Shown: positions 23,201 through 35,833, counted from the first letter of the stretch. The stretch is 64,000 nt of DNA from Saccharum officinarum (GCA_020631735.1 CM036221.1:9591381-9655380); one strand, 5' to 3'. Program-made: numbers and translations. The notes: generated by a model from the letters alone, not told the origin.

Positions 23201-24985
23201 TGCCTTGTAGAAGGGTTGAATCTTGGTTTGCCTCCTGTACAATTCGCTCGATGTCCAGTGCTGTAAAACCTGCAGTGTGTTAGGCTCGTGCCGTATCATT
23301 ATGATTGCGAGCTTTGCGACATTTCGTAAGAGATTTGCGGTTAGCGCCTTGGAAAGATAGGTTGGGATTCGGTGGTGGTAGAAAATGGTATTTGGTCGAT
23401 GTGGTACTAGGGTTTCTGGTCATTCCAGTCTACACTCAGGGAAGTCTTGTTGATGGTTTTCCGCTACCTTTAGATTAGCCTCAGACTAGGTTAAGTTCGC
23501 CACAATGGAGTCGAATAACTTTCAGCCTATTATATTCCTGTTTCTGTCAAGGTTGTTGCGCTTCTCTGCATGTGTTTTTTTCCCCTTCGATCCTACAATG
23601 CAGATGGATGTTATTTTCCCTTTGTCATTAGTAATTTTCCAATGAATGAGAACCATCAAACAGGCAATGGTTAACACGCAGATTGTCTTTTATTCTGTAT
23701 AAACTTTCTATACTGTTGATGATCCTTAGTGCTGTGAAAGGGTGCTGTAGTTTTGTGCTAGTAGTTACAAGTCGGAAAGCTCTTATCAGTAAAACTGTCA
23801 CAACAAGTTTCATGAATATTTCAAGAATCATTGTTTCCCCAACTTATTTGGTTCTTTGATTTGAGTCAATTCTTTGAGACCTATTTCTGTTAGAGCTGAC
23901 TAGGCACCTCCAAAAGAGAAGAATATCGTATTTGAATGTTAGTTTGTCGACAACTTTTTGTGGCGTACCTCTTATCAGTGGTTGACCATGCCTTTATCTT
24001 TTGTTCAGGTTCATTATTGTTCTCAAACTTAATGTTCTCCAAAGTGAGTGTAACATAATGGGAAACCCCAAACCCTATGAGATGAGATACCAACCTAATG
24101 AGCAGGTCACCAACTTACCGGCCAATGCTGAAAATGAGCCTCCACTTTGCATTACCCCTGTTAGTGCATTGAACCCATACCAAACTATATGGAAGATCAA
24201 GGCTAGGGTGACTGCAAAGACTGATCTCAGGTGCTACAACAGCTCTAGAGGTCCCAGAAATGTCTTCTCCTTTGATCTCCTTGATGGACAGGGTGGAGAA
24301 ATCCGTGCAACATGCTTCAATGTGCAGGCTGATCAGTTTTTTGATAAGGTGTAGCGAGGATAAGGTGTACCTGATATCTAAAGGGTCGGTGAAACCAGCA
24401 CAGAAGATGTTTAACTCTTTGAATCATGAGTATGAAATAACTCTGGATCACAAAACATCTATCGAAGTCTGCGTTGATGATGATAGCAACATCCCTAGGC
24501 AGCAGTATAATTTCCGGCAGATAAGCGAGATTGAGAACATTGAGGTAGGTGCCATTGTGGATTTGGTTGGGATCGTTACATCAGTTGGTCCTTCTGCCAT
24601 AGTGATGCGAAAGGATGGCACACAAGCCCAGAAAAGAACTCTTCAACTGAAAGACTTGTCTGTTCGGAGCATGGAAATAATCCTCTGGGGCAAATTCTGT
24701 GATGCAGAGGGACATCAACTGCAGTTGCTGTTTGATTCGGGTTCAAACCCTATACTGTCTCTCAAAGGTGGCTGTGTTAGTGATTTCAGTGGTAGATCCG
24801 TGGTCACAATCAGCTCAACTCAGTTAAAAGTAAATCCAGACTTTCCAGTGGCTGAAAGGCTGAAGCAGTGGTACACAACTGAAGGAAAGAATACTGCTTG
24901 CATTTCTTTGTCCTCAGTGAGGGGAGCCCAACTGTGCTTCAGATGTAACCAGCCTGGGCACTGGTCTAAGGACTGTCTTGTTTGA
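20266..24985 (+). pseudogene. RPA1-like C: F-linker-F-A-B with C-terminal CCHC knuckle, frameshifted
   Basis: Exon 1 (20266-20570; starts MGGGGGEV) encodes a DBD-F (LRPVLQLADA, YRVALSDGGA, GTVIRVLEYFAGF). Exon 2 (22398-23113) gives VIIVIQLEILHAEC and a linker (LSLNDHQNQRF), then a second complete DBD-F (QLTPGAVVAVFKHADG, LQVVDVRMVKNIKN). Exon 3 (24009-24985) holds DBD-A (ALNPYQTIWKIKARVTAKTDL, FSFDLLDGQGGEIRATCFN) and DBD-B (VGAIVDLVGIVTSV, RKDGTQAQKRTLQLKD), ending in a CX2CX4HX4C knuckle (CFRCNQPGHWSKDC). DBD-C is missing: 'ACISLS' passes directly to 'SVRGAQLCFRC'. Two breaks against C': a 7 nt deletion near 22550, and 14 nt replacing 13 at about 24342-24355 with TAG inside DBD-A. Splice sites are intact. 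A shorter protein could start at the second DBD-F (ATG near 22833) but would stop in DBD-A. Confidence 0.85.
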
Positions 24986-26100
24986 AGCGCATTAGTGCCT
25001 AGGCTCATGCAGGAGGTTGACCAAGTAGTTCTATGAAAGTTGCTTTTGCTTAGTAGTCTGGCTCCTACTTTATCATGTACAGTTATATTTTCAGTACCTA
25101 TCTATATGTGCTGGTTCCTATGGACCAAGTAGTTAGTTATATTCTGGAAAAACCTATCTTCTTTGTCCTTCGCTAGCTTGCCGTATTGTGGATCCTGTGC
25201 TAGGCAACTGATGGACCTACGCTTTAGGGTTCATCTTATGTTGAAGAATGTTTTTATATATTTGTTCTGTACATGGACGGTTTGTTGGTGTCTACTTTGC
25301 TTCTTTTTTTTTTTTGACAAGTGGTGTCTACTTTGCTTCTGCATGCATGTGAAGTGTTCAGGCAAATGCCCCCTTTATTTTAAAATTCTCAAGAATTAAG
25401 TGTTTGGGTGTAGAAGCAAGGAAAATGCACCCGGGTTGGTTGGTGAACATGTGTGCTGCCTATGAGACTATTAGGAGAATCTGGTGCATTTGATTGCCTG
25501 GGGATTATTTGATCTATTCGCGTGAAAAATGCGTATCTTTTACTGTGCCTGTTTATGTCAAGAGGAAGGAGGAAATATTTAATGGCGAACAGCTCAATTT
25601 TTCTAAGAAAAGATGCCAAAATCTACGTCGCCAATTTTATTAGAACAGGGAAACAAAAGCAAGTATTGCCCAGTTTTAAGCAAGTACTAACGAAATTCTG
25701 TTGCTCAGATTAGTTATGGTGCCGCAGAAAAGGAGACTGAATTTACTCCAGTGCCCCGTTTGAATCCTTTTATTTAAGCCAGATTGAAATTTACTTCATG
25801 AACTTGGCTATTTGGTTTAGAATTTGATATTTCACGACTTTTAAAATTTTAAGTAGTTAAATTCAGAGGATAAGAAATGAACAGAGATAGTAAGAAATGA
25901 AAAGTGAGATTCATCATCATCCTTGTAGTCTCGTCTCTCGTGAGTCTAGATTTTTTTTTAAAAGAACACCTCCCTTAGCAGGCTCGATCTAGCGAGGATA
26001 CCTAGGGGCTAGGGCCCAATATATTAACAAAGTGTTTACTAGTTTTTGTAGTAAGTTTTACGGAAATATTGTGGGTACGGTATTCGTTTTGTCCGGACAC
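24986..26100 (+). other. 3' flank of C, right end of the first duplicated segment
   Basis: Non-coding. From about 25170 to 25510 it parallels 61840-62628 downstream of C' ('cttattgtggaacc', 'gtttgttggtgtctactttgc'), which places the end of the B+C duplication near 25.5 kb. Beyond that I see AT-rich sequence without a gene. Confidence 0.5.
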
Positions 26101-26559
26101 GCGTTGGTGGGCCTCGACACCCGCCTGAACGGCCGAACACTGCCATCCGCACAGACACACCCATCTCGTGTTGCTCAAAATAAAAAATCTATGTCACTTT
26201 GCTCTTGAATTGCCGCTAGGCCCGCATCCATTCTCGAACCCACTCTCGAATCGACGACATGCCCGCATCGCCGCGGCGTGCTCCACCGCTACCGGGCACT
26301 GCCGACGGTCGAAACGCGATGGCGTGCTACACCGCACCCGAGCGCCATCGCCTGCCTTCCTATCTCCCCATTGCCACTCACCACTCGCCGCCAAGTTCTT
26401 CGAGCCGACGCAGCGTGGTCCACGGCGACTACTCCGGTGCAATGTTCTTCACCACACCTAGCCGCTTGCCTGCTGCCATCCTCCCTCTTCACTGCACCAG
26501 AGCGCCGCTTGCTGGCTACCGCAATTCCCCACTAGGTAGGCTGTGGCCATCGGCGACGC

Positions 26560-26970
26560 CGTGTTTCAAGTGTTTCAGAAGTATGTTTTCAAGTGTTTTA
26601 TTTGGATATTGCATATGTTGCGATGGCTATATACGCATGTTGCATGTATATGTTTCAAAAAAAAAGTTATTTCAGACGTATGTTTCTATCTGGATGTTGC
26701 AGAAGTATATCTGGATGTTGCATAATATGCATATTGCAAGCTCATGTTTCAAGTGTTTTAGTTGTTTCATACGTATGTTGAAAGTGTTTTATCTGTATGT
26801 TGCAAAAGTAGATCTGGATGTTGTATGCGTATGGCTTTCAAAGTGTTTTCGGGTATTTTGCAAGTGTTTCAGATGTATGTTGCAAGTGTTTCAACTCTTG
26901 CGAACGTATGTTGCAAGCGTTTCATCTGGATGTTGCAAAAATAGATCTGGTGTGGCACATGTTGCAATGG
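26560..26970. repeat. Degenerate 'ATGTTGCAAGTGTTTCATCTG' tandem repeat
   Basis: About 14 irregular repeats of 25-35 bp built on TGTTGCAA, GTGTTT and ATCTGGATG, lying between GC-rich blocks (26180-26540 and 26980-27150). The layout resembles the inner part of a grass DNA transposon, but I could not find termini with a duplication. Confidence 0.65.
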
Positions 26971-28014
26971 AACCACCTGCCGCAATTTTTGGGGCGCCAC
27001 CAAGCGGACGCAGAATATCCCCGCCTGCATGCGCATGGAAAACGTACGAGGCACGTGCGGTCTCCGCGTGTTGCAGGTCGGGTGGATGACGTGTGCGGTG
27101 CGGGTGGCGTGGGCCCTGTATGGGCGCACCAAGGGTTCTGGCATCGGCATCCGGACAATAGCAATACCCTAAGGTTTATTATGATAGACGTCTAAAACCA
27201 AAAAGAAATCGCTATCGCTTCTAGAGATGGCAATAGTGAGATTGCTCTAACACCAGCAGGGTCATTTTTGTCACTGCTTTTCAAAGCAAGCTCCCCTTCC
27301 ATCACACATAACGCAACAGCACGCGTTCTCCCCCCTAGCCGGCTGGAGTCCCCTAAGTCCTCATCTCCACCGTCAGCACCACGCTACCTCGGGATCCATG
27401 ACACCGCCTCGTCTTGTCCTGTCACAAAAGAGGAGACAGGGCCTCACCTGACAAACACTTCGCTCACACGCGAATCCTCCACAACACTCCACTCCACAGC
27501 CTCCCGGCTCCCGAGTCTCGCCTCCACGATCGCGTCGTCATTGTCCACTCCAGCTCCGGCTCTAGGACATCAACATGGGGGGAGGGCTGGAGGCTGACCT
27601 GTCGCAGGGGGTCGTGCCAGCGCTATGGATGTGGAGTGCGCCGCCGACGGGGTGGGTCGGGTGGCGCCCCATGCTGTAGGTGGCGGACGTGAGGCACGTG
27701 CCCAACGGCACCGGCCTCTGATCGGCACTGACGCAGTACCAGCCGTACCGCCTCCTGCTCTCCGACGGTGTCTACTCGCAGCACGCAACGCTCGCCCCTG
27801 CCCTCAACCACCTCGCCAGGGGGGACGACCTCCGCCACGGCTCTGTCGTCTGCCTCCTCAGCTTCAACCGCGTCCCCCCGGGCCACGCCAGGTGAAGAAT
27901 CGATCTCAGCACCCCTCGAGTCTCTCTGCTTTCTGTCCGAACAAAAAAAGGTCCCATTTTGATCTAGGGTTTTGGTACGGCTTTGTCTGTTTTCTGATGA
28001 ACCAAGAAACTCTC

Positions 28015-31000
28015 TGTGGCAGAACCGCCTAATCTAATACCCTCCCAAGAGTACTCGCCTTCCATTAGACATTAAGTACCCAAGGGAGAGCACTAAACTA
28101 CGTGATTCCGTTGAGCACACCCTAAGGGAGAACTCGAAAATCCACATTTTTACATCAGGATCATAAATGAGAGAGTAAAGCTTATAACATCCTTGCCGTT
28201 TCTTATATCACTTCTAGTACAGCATCAGAGTAATTCAGAATTTGATTATACAGTGGAATATAAAATGTTATCAAAGTTCAGCGAAAATAAAATTATTTAA
28301 TGATAAGATAAACATTAACATGATAAACTTTTATAAGCATGAAATAAGAACAAGTTGCAAGTGTGTCATGTGTAAAACTTTTGGTGAGAGTTTTAATAAA
28401 TAACTCTACTCCGCATCGCAAAGGAAATCCTTGCTGAGCCCACTAGGAGGTTTCCACACACAAGTGATCAGCTTATTGGCACCGGTCACCTACAACAGGG
28501 TAGAACAAACCCTGAGTACTCCATTATACTCCGTAAGACTTACCCGTCAGGAGAAAAGAAATGACTCCAAGGATTATGCAAGGCTTTCTGGCTTGTGGGC
28601 TTATTGCATCTGCAAGAAGCATTACTAAGTGTGCATCCTTATATTTCATTTTATTAGCAGTCATCATTAGTTCATTAACTGACTATTCTATGTAAGCACC
28701 AAGACTACTTTCAAGCAGGTGGTAAGCAATCAAAACCATTTTACCGTTCTTCCATGTTCTAGTTATTACTACGGCGCTAGACAGTAGCCAAGTCATACCG
28801 TCACGTAGAAACGACGATTCGTGAATCAATATGCCTAGCTGGGTACCCAAAAAACACACGCCTCATCTGTACCCCGGGCACAGACAAGACCAACCCGTTC
28901 CACTCCTGTCACGGGGTAGAGGTCCCCCGTCCAAAATGGGACTCTAAGCCCCCAACACTGCAGGCCCCGCCTCAGTGTGGTGCTTAGACCTCCAACCCAA
29001 TGATCCACCTATAACAGTCGGTCCAGAAAGAGCCGGAACTCATGACAAGAGAATAACAAGTCTTCCCGCTCCCATAAGCAAGTATGTGCTCGGGATAATA
29101 AGTCTGTGACCTGACTAGTGTCCAATGCAACGGACGATCCTCAATCGACACAGGCGGGACAAATGCAACCAGAGCCCCGCTCTATTGCCCAACCAAGTCC
29201 AAGTCCATCAAGCCCAGTCCCGCCCAGTCTCCAATTATTATACATATTTATTCTATGTGATAGTAACATGATAATAGTAACAACAATATATTTTCTATCT
29301 CTCGCGAGTGATAGGCAATCACTCGACTTCTACCGGGATGCTATAGCATAGCACGCTACACGATCCTATTATACTAGTAAGACTCATAGGAAAGGATATA
29401 TATATATATAAGTGGGTTTCATTCAACTCCTTTAAACTTAATGCACAAGCATAAATTAAAGTGCAGTCCGGGGCTTGCCAGGGTAAGGAATATAACCAAA
29501 GGTTAGCACTCCATGGTGATGACACGTTCATTGGGACACCATCTTATCTGCTACTTCCGAGTGACTCCACAATCCATCATCGCTCCTATTATGAGTTATG
29601 ACATCCGTGGATGCAACGAGAAGACGTAAATAGATAATGATAATTGCAACTAGGAGAACTCGATACGCTTTGCAAGCTAACGAGCTAACTCTAATGGCTA
29701 ACGCACTGGGCCACGTACCCACGTTGTTGAACAAGACGTTATTCTCAATAAGTGCTTTGTAATACCACCCGAGGTGTCGCTTTGTTTATTTGTTACACTA
29801 ATACCTATTCAAACTAAGGCTTGCTAACGACCTAGGCAAACTAATTATTCTAGAGCTACAACATTACAGTGAGTGTATAATAATACTAGGAACTTACTGT
29901 GAAATTTATAGCATTAAAGCTAGCACAGATCAATCATGGAAATTCCTACAGGTTCACGTTTTAGCAATATTAACACATTAAAATATTTAAATCGACCTGG
30001 AAACACTTTTAGAGATATATGAAATAAATACACTAACAGATAGATAATGGTTTTAGAAACTTAACAAAATTGGTTTCACAATTTTTGGACTCCTACATAT
30101 TTTCATATTGAATTTATAAGTTGGCTTCAGAAATTGAATTAAGAAAGCATTTAGAAAATGAAAAGGGTCGGCAGCAACCCTTTCAGCCCAGCGGCTTAAC
30201 TCGGCCCGCGTGGAAACGAGGCCGCGCGGCCGCAGGCCGGTCCAACAGGCCCAACCCGAGAGCGCTCGGCGCATTTTGCTAAGGAGCCCTTGGTTTAACA
30301 AGTTATGACGTGGAGCTTTCATTTACTATTGCCCAAGAGACGAGCGTCGCACTAAGCACCCTAGAATAAGCCATCTTCACAAAGGGGCAGTCCCCGACAC
30401 CCCCAAGCTCGACGGCACGGCTCCGGCCGGCATAGCTCGGCCACGCCGGCGAGCTGAGGACCCCCTCGGCGCGCCCATCGAGCCGATGTGATCCCAGGAA
30501 CCCACGCCCAATAGTAGAAGGTGGCGGCAACTCAACGATGTACTAACGGACTTAGTCTCCGACGACGACAGACTCGCACGCCAGCGCAAGCGTTCCGGCG
30601 ATGCTACGGCTTGGCGGACGAGTAGGAATGGTGGAGGAGCATCGGTGACTCACCTAGGTTCTTTCTATGGCGAACGTTGAGGCGGGGAAATGCCAAGGTG
30701 GCCTGCCCACATGCGCCCGCACCACGCGGTGGCGCTCCTTCGCGGACAAGGTCGCGTCAGCACGCCACAGACGAGTGCCCTGGCCAAAATAGCGCGAGCA
30801 CCACATAGGAGGACCCAATTGAGTTCGCGGTTACGAGCAAAGGAGCTATCATCAACTCGACTGGCCTTACCCCCAAACCTACCGGCTCGGCGGCGCACCG
30901 CGAGCAATCTGCCAAATTGGCGCGGCGTATGACTCGGATGGGGCTTGATGTGGGTGGGGCGTATAGCTGATCTCCCTTTTTACCTACTTCAGAGAGGAAT

Positions 31001-32380
31001 CGGGCTACAACGCCTTGAGCTTTGCGAACCGAAAGGCGGAGAGCGCTGTGCTTACGCCAATGGTAAGGTCATGGCGACACACGCGAGCGATTTAAGAGAT
31101 GGCTACTTCGATTCGCTAGTGACAAGGCGAGTACGAGCGCACAGGGGAGATACAGGAGAGGGCTTGGCGAGATGCGTTGAAATGAAATGGCATTACTCGA
31201 GCAGGCTCGCCGATGGCGGCTAGCGGAACAACAAGGCAGGGACGTGTCTCATCGCTACTGTGGCGACAGTGATTCATGTCCGCATGCCTGGCGCGGTAAA
31301 TAAATCGAGTGGCAGAAACAGGCGCTAAGTCGACCCCATGACGGCCGCCCCGGCACCGTTCGGACACGCGCACGCCGTGACCGGCAGCGAGGCAGAGGCG
31401 GAACTGCGACATGATGAGGCGGCAGCTGCGGCGTTGGCACGACCCTCGCCTGCATGTCCGGCAGCGAGCCCAGCCCGAAGCGCGACTGGCAGCCAGCCAG
31501 ACCGGCCACGGGTACGGCCCTGGCCAGGAGCGGCCAGACCGCGGCAGCGCACGCGGTGACTGCAGAGCCCGACCTCGCGACAGAAATGATGACGTGCACG
31601 CTTTTTAAAGCGAACAGAGGCTGCTAATTGGCACGGATGAGATTCGACCAACTCACCTGTTCCAAGGCCCATCCTACCAGCTACCAAGCAGAGCAAACAC
31701 ACTGACCAAAGGATCACTGGAGAGGACGGTAGAGACATGCCGAGGTGGGTTCGTCACTGGAGTGCCAGCTCGCGCGAAAGAACGTCATCACGCGGTTCAC
31801 AGCGCGTTCTAGCGAAGTTAGGCAATTTCTAAAGCAAGCAACACGACGTCCAACCGAACTACCTCCTACACCACGCTCAAGTGCTAGGTAAGAAGTAACC
31901 AACTATGCAAAATCGTGATGTTAGTGCTTAGGTATTTAGGTTAGAATTTAAACGCCAAACTAACCTTGTCATCACCTCCATCCGACCTGGACGAGACCTA
32001 GAGTTGTGGTGGAGTTGGATTACGAATTCGATTACCGAGCTTGCAAAACACTAGTTAACGATACTCATTCCCCAACATAAAAGTTGCACTTTCATCTACG
32101 CAACTCGCTCATAAATTTTTACTTAAGCGCAATGCTCAAGTTACATTTTATTCTTGCTTATAAAAATTGTTTTTCATGCCAAACAATTAAAACAACATAT
32201 TGTTCTATTTTTCTAATTAGGGTCTCATCAGCATGTTTTCCCATAAAACTAATTAACCGACATTATTTGTTTATCATTTGTGTGAGGTAAAAAATTTTAA
32301 AACCCGAGAACTTGTTTACTTAATTTCTTTTTGATCTTAATCGGGGTGCTAAGCAAGCTCGTAACACCAGGGGTGTTACA
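28015..32380 (-). mobile_element. Solo LTR (4,366 bp), minus orientation, Del/Tekay-like
   Basis: Read on the minus strand it starts TGTAACACCCCTGGTG and ends GGCGGTTCTGCCACA. It is flanked by CTCTC (28010-28014 and 32381-32385), a 5 bp target duplication. The TGTAACACC start and multi-kilobase LTR length recall Ty3-gypsy Del/Tekay elements. I find no second LTR or coding domain, so it is a solo LTR or a very long non-coding element. Only weak ORFs occur inside (for example near 30.3-31.7 kb), none recognisable. It is inserted next to the left tip of the foldback element at 32386. Confidence 0.75.
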
Positions 32381-32385
32381 CTCTC

Positions 32386-33026
32386 ATTCTACATAACCCC
32401 CTTAACGTATTGAGCGTGGTCTACATAACCCCTTGAACTATGGAACCGGATTTTCTACCTCCTGAACTTTCGAAAACCGGTCAAATAACCCCTAAGCAGT
32501 TTTGGACAGTGATTTTGCTGTGGTTTTGTCTTTTTCTTTATGTGTATGCTTGTTAAAAAGTATTTATAAATCTATAACTAAGTTATACATGATTCAATGA
32601 GTATGAAATTTTTACTATAGTTCAAGCATATAATAATTATCCTATCATAAAAATTTCACCACAATTGGACTATAGAAGCTGCAGTTATGAATTATTCTAA
32701 TTAATTACAGAAAAACATAGACTTATAGCTACAACAAAAACTTTATACTAAAGTATATCATATTATATGTTCACTATGTAAATCTACTCATGTGGAGGCC
32801 AACGAAATTGAATTTTCTATTTTATGATTTTTCTGTGATTTACTATGATTTTCCAAAGATTCAGCGAAAATAAATAAAAAAGAAAAAGACAAAACCACCG
32901 TCCAAAACTACTTATGGGGTTATTTGACCGCTTTTCGAAAGTTCAGGGGGTAGAAAATCCGGTTTCATTGTTCAGGGGGTTACGTAGACCACACTCAATA
33001 TGTCAGGGGTTATGTAGACTTTTTCC
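32386..33026. mobile_element. Second Mutator-type foldback MITE
   Basis: Long inverted arms: 'tctacataaccccttgaac' near the left and 'gttcagggggttacgtagac' near the right, with the right tip GTAGACTTTTTCC like that of the 15521 element. The interior shares 'ttatgatttttctgtgattt' and 'gaaaaagacaaaacc' with that element. The left tip is degraded and abuts the solo LTR target site. B has no such insertion at the matching intron position (about 12615). Confidence 0.75.
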
Positions 33027-33650
33027 GGGAAAAAAAACATTATCGATTAGTTCTGCCTTTTGGATATCTATATGAATAAATATATGATTTTTGAGCTTGC
33101 TATATGAATATGATGAACTGAATGTTTCGCCCATCATGGCGCATTTGATGGCAACTTGGCAGATCAGATCTGTATAATAGTCCTTATTAGTTTACCAAAC
33201 ATAGTCTGGAGCTCCGGTTTGCTCCTTCCATCTGTTACTGTTACAAGGTTCAACTATGCATATATGTGGAATGTGCTTTTTTTAACATTTCCTTAATAAA
33301 AATCAGCACCAACATAATTAAGTTTGCACTTGCAACAATTTCCTAAGAAAAAAAAATTACCCTTTCCACAAATAATCAATCATATGCTCCATTCCCATAT
33401 TTTCCATGTCCTTGACAAATGACATGCAATGCTAGTTTGTAACCGCCTGAAAATGGTTCGTGGGCACAATACATGTAAAATCAATGTCCTTGTGGAGTTT
33501 GATAAAAAAAATGTCCTTGTGGAGTTAAACATAAACGTTCTAGGTGTAAGCTTTTGGATTTTCGTACCACAATTACCATGTTCTGAAGAAAAGCAAACTC
33601 TGACATGCCAATTATCAATTGATGATGGTGACTGATGATTTGCAAACTTA

Positions 33651-33880
33651 GGGGGTGTTTGGTTTGAGGAGTTAAAGTTTAACAAACACTGTAGCACTTT
33701 CGTTTTATTTGACAAAAAGTTTTCAATCTTGGACTAATTAGGCTTAATAGATTCGTCTCGTAAATTACTCCTAATCTGTACCGACATGCATGCAATTAGT
33801 CTACATTTAGTACTCCATGCATTTGAGAGAACATTAATATGATGAGAGTTAAATTTTAACAAAACCAAACCAAACGGGCC
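33651..33880. mobile_element. Tourist-like MITE with TTA duplication and an empty site in B
   Basis: Starts GGGGGTGTTTGGTTT and ends AACCAAACGGGCC, flanked by TTA (33648-33650, 33881-33883). B has the unoccupied 'aaactagTTAgttgg' at 13731-13745. TTA is the target of PIF/Harbinger-type elements. Confidence 0.82.
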
Positions 33881-33985
33881 TTAGTTGATTTGCATTGCTA
33901 TCATCGATCGCTTCATGCCATTATTGACGCCTTTTGCTCCGTACCAGTGCCTTGCAGATTGTGTTTGAGATTCCATGCCAAACTA

Positions 33986-34227
33986 GGCTGCGTTTAGATG
34001 CAATTTTTTTTGCAAAACGGTACTGTAGCTCTTTTCGTTGTTATTTGACAAATATTATCTAATCATGGTCTAATTAGGCTTAAAAGATTAGTCTCGTCCA
34101 TTTCGTCTAAACTGTATAATTAGTTTTATTTTTTATCTATATTTAATGCTTCATGTATGTGTCTAAAGATTCGATGTGATGGGAAATCTGAAAAATTTTG
34201 CAAAATTTTCTGGAAACTAAACAGGCC
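33986..34227. mobile_element. Tourist-like MITE with CTA duplication
   Basis: Starts GGCTGCGTTTAGATG and ends GGAAACTAAACAGGCC, flanked by CTA. Family core present. Confidence 0.75.
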
Positions 34228-34349
34228 CTAGTGAAAGTTATGAGGTGTCTTTTCAGGAGCTGCATTTTTCTGTCATTATTAATTGAATTGCAGCATCTGT
34301 ACTAGTGAAAAGCACCGGTGCTCTATGCTTCCTTACAAAAAAAAAATTA

Positions 34350-34592
34350 GGCTGTGTTTATCCCTGAAAAGGGGTAAAAAAAAGTAATATAGCACGTTTT
34401 GCCTTTATTTGTCAAATAGTGTCCAACCGTTGACTAATTAGGTTCAAAACGTTCGTCTCGCAAAGTACAACCAAGCTGTACAATTAGTTTTTGATTTCAT
34501 CTACATTTAGTACTCCATGCATGTATCGCAAGTTTGATGTGACGGAGAATTTTTTTTCGCATAGTGCTTTTTTTTAGGAACTGAACACAGCC
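34350..34592. mobile_element. Tourist-like MITE with TTA duplication
   Basis: Starts GGCTGTGTTTATCC and ends GAACTGAACACAGCC, flanked by TTA (34347-34349, 34593-34595). It lies in a B'-intron stretch that is uninterrupted in B near 14040-14065. Confidence 0.78.
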
Positions 34593-34629
34593 TTAGACCA
34601 AAATGTAGGTCCTCTTATGGATTTGAACA

Positions 34630-35833
34630 TGTCGGTACCAACAGTACGAGGGTACCCGCACCTATCGCCAAAAAACTAACATGATCGAAACCGCAATAAA
34701 AGATAGCCCGCCTCGACCGCGTACCCAGTCAGTCTCGTACGAGGCCCGCTCGACGGAGCGCCTCGACCGCGCCCCGGCTCCGACTCGTACGAGGCCCGCT
34801 CGACGGGGCGCCTCGACCGCGCCCCGGCTTCGACTCGTACGAGGCCCGCTCGACGGGGCGCCTCGACCGCGCCCCGGCTCCGACTCGTACGAGGCCCGCT
34901 CGACGGGGCGCCTCGACCGCGCCCCATCCCGTGCCGCAAGGTACTTCGACAGCGCTCCGACCCGCGCGAGGCTCGACCGCCCGCTGGGGAGAACTCCGAC
35001 TCGCGTGAGCCCGGACCGAGCACCTCGTCACCTTTTCTTTGCCTACCCCAGGACAAAAGCCATAGCATTCAATGCGGTTACCTACTACCACCTACCGGCA
35101 TGGCTGCGGCCAGGATCGACGTGGGAACAATACCCGTATCAGATCTCACTGTTTTACCGCCCATCCCGTGATGAGAGGTGAAACCCGTCACTATACCCAC
35201 CTTACCACGCACTGTTCACCATCAATCACCCTCGAGGGAGGATAAGACAAGGCCCATTCTCCGCGATATCGGGGATTCGGCCTTATCCATCCGGCCTCGA
35301 CCCGGCCTCGACCCAGCCCCGACGCTCGACTTAGTTCAAAGGACGGTATGGCATGGCGCTCTGGGTCATTTCGCCATCTTGTCTCCCACAACGTCAGGGT
35401 GTCCAGGGATGGCCGGCCATTCCCAAGGCACGTCGCTACAGTCAACTCAACAGGAATCGACAAAACATCACCTTAAGGCTCCCCGTCGTCTTGGCCTCCC
35501 CTCACCCTATAAAAGGGCAGGCCAGGGTTCAACGGAAGGGGAGGACAAAGACGGAACGAAAAACACAAAACAGAAGATCGACATCCCAAGCAACCGCCTT
35601 TTTCCTCTTTTCTCTTTGAGACTCGGGCTCGACACCCTCTCTCGCATGCTTGTAACCCCTACACGAGCACCTCGGTGCAAGGAAATACAAACATCTCCCC
35701 CCGCTGGACGTAGGGCCTTCTTTTGCCCGAACCAGGATAAACCCCCGTGTGTTCTCCTTGCATCACCATCCAGGAAAGAGACACGCAGCATTTACTCGTT
35801 GGTTTAGGACCCCCTCGGGTCCGAACACCGACA
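34630..35833 (+). repeat. 5' LTR of the gypsy element
   Basis: Contains a TATAAAA box at 35508-35514 and, near its start (about 34735-34925), four tandem ~60 bp units with TCGTACGAGGCCCGCTCGAC. The unit phases into an open frame of RARSTG-type repeats, which is incidental. Confidence 0.9.

Noticed and set aside
26168..27195. ORFs across the TGTTGCAAGTGTTT repeat, one of 276 residues
   Set aside because: Cys/Phe/Val-rich translation of a degenerate DNA repeat; no family recognised.
29390..29412. TA microsatellite
   Set aside because: Too short to be informative.
30053..31738. ORFs inside the 4.4 kb solo LTR
   Set aside because: Short, overlapping on both strands, no domain; explained by GC-rich LTR sequence.
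34676..35181. Repetitive ORFs rich in RARSTG/PRRAGL units on both strands of the LTR
   Set aside because: Product of the 60 bp tandem repeat in the LTR, present again in the 3' LTR.
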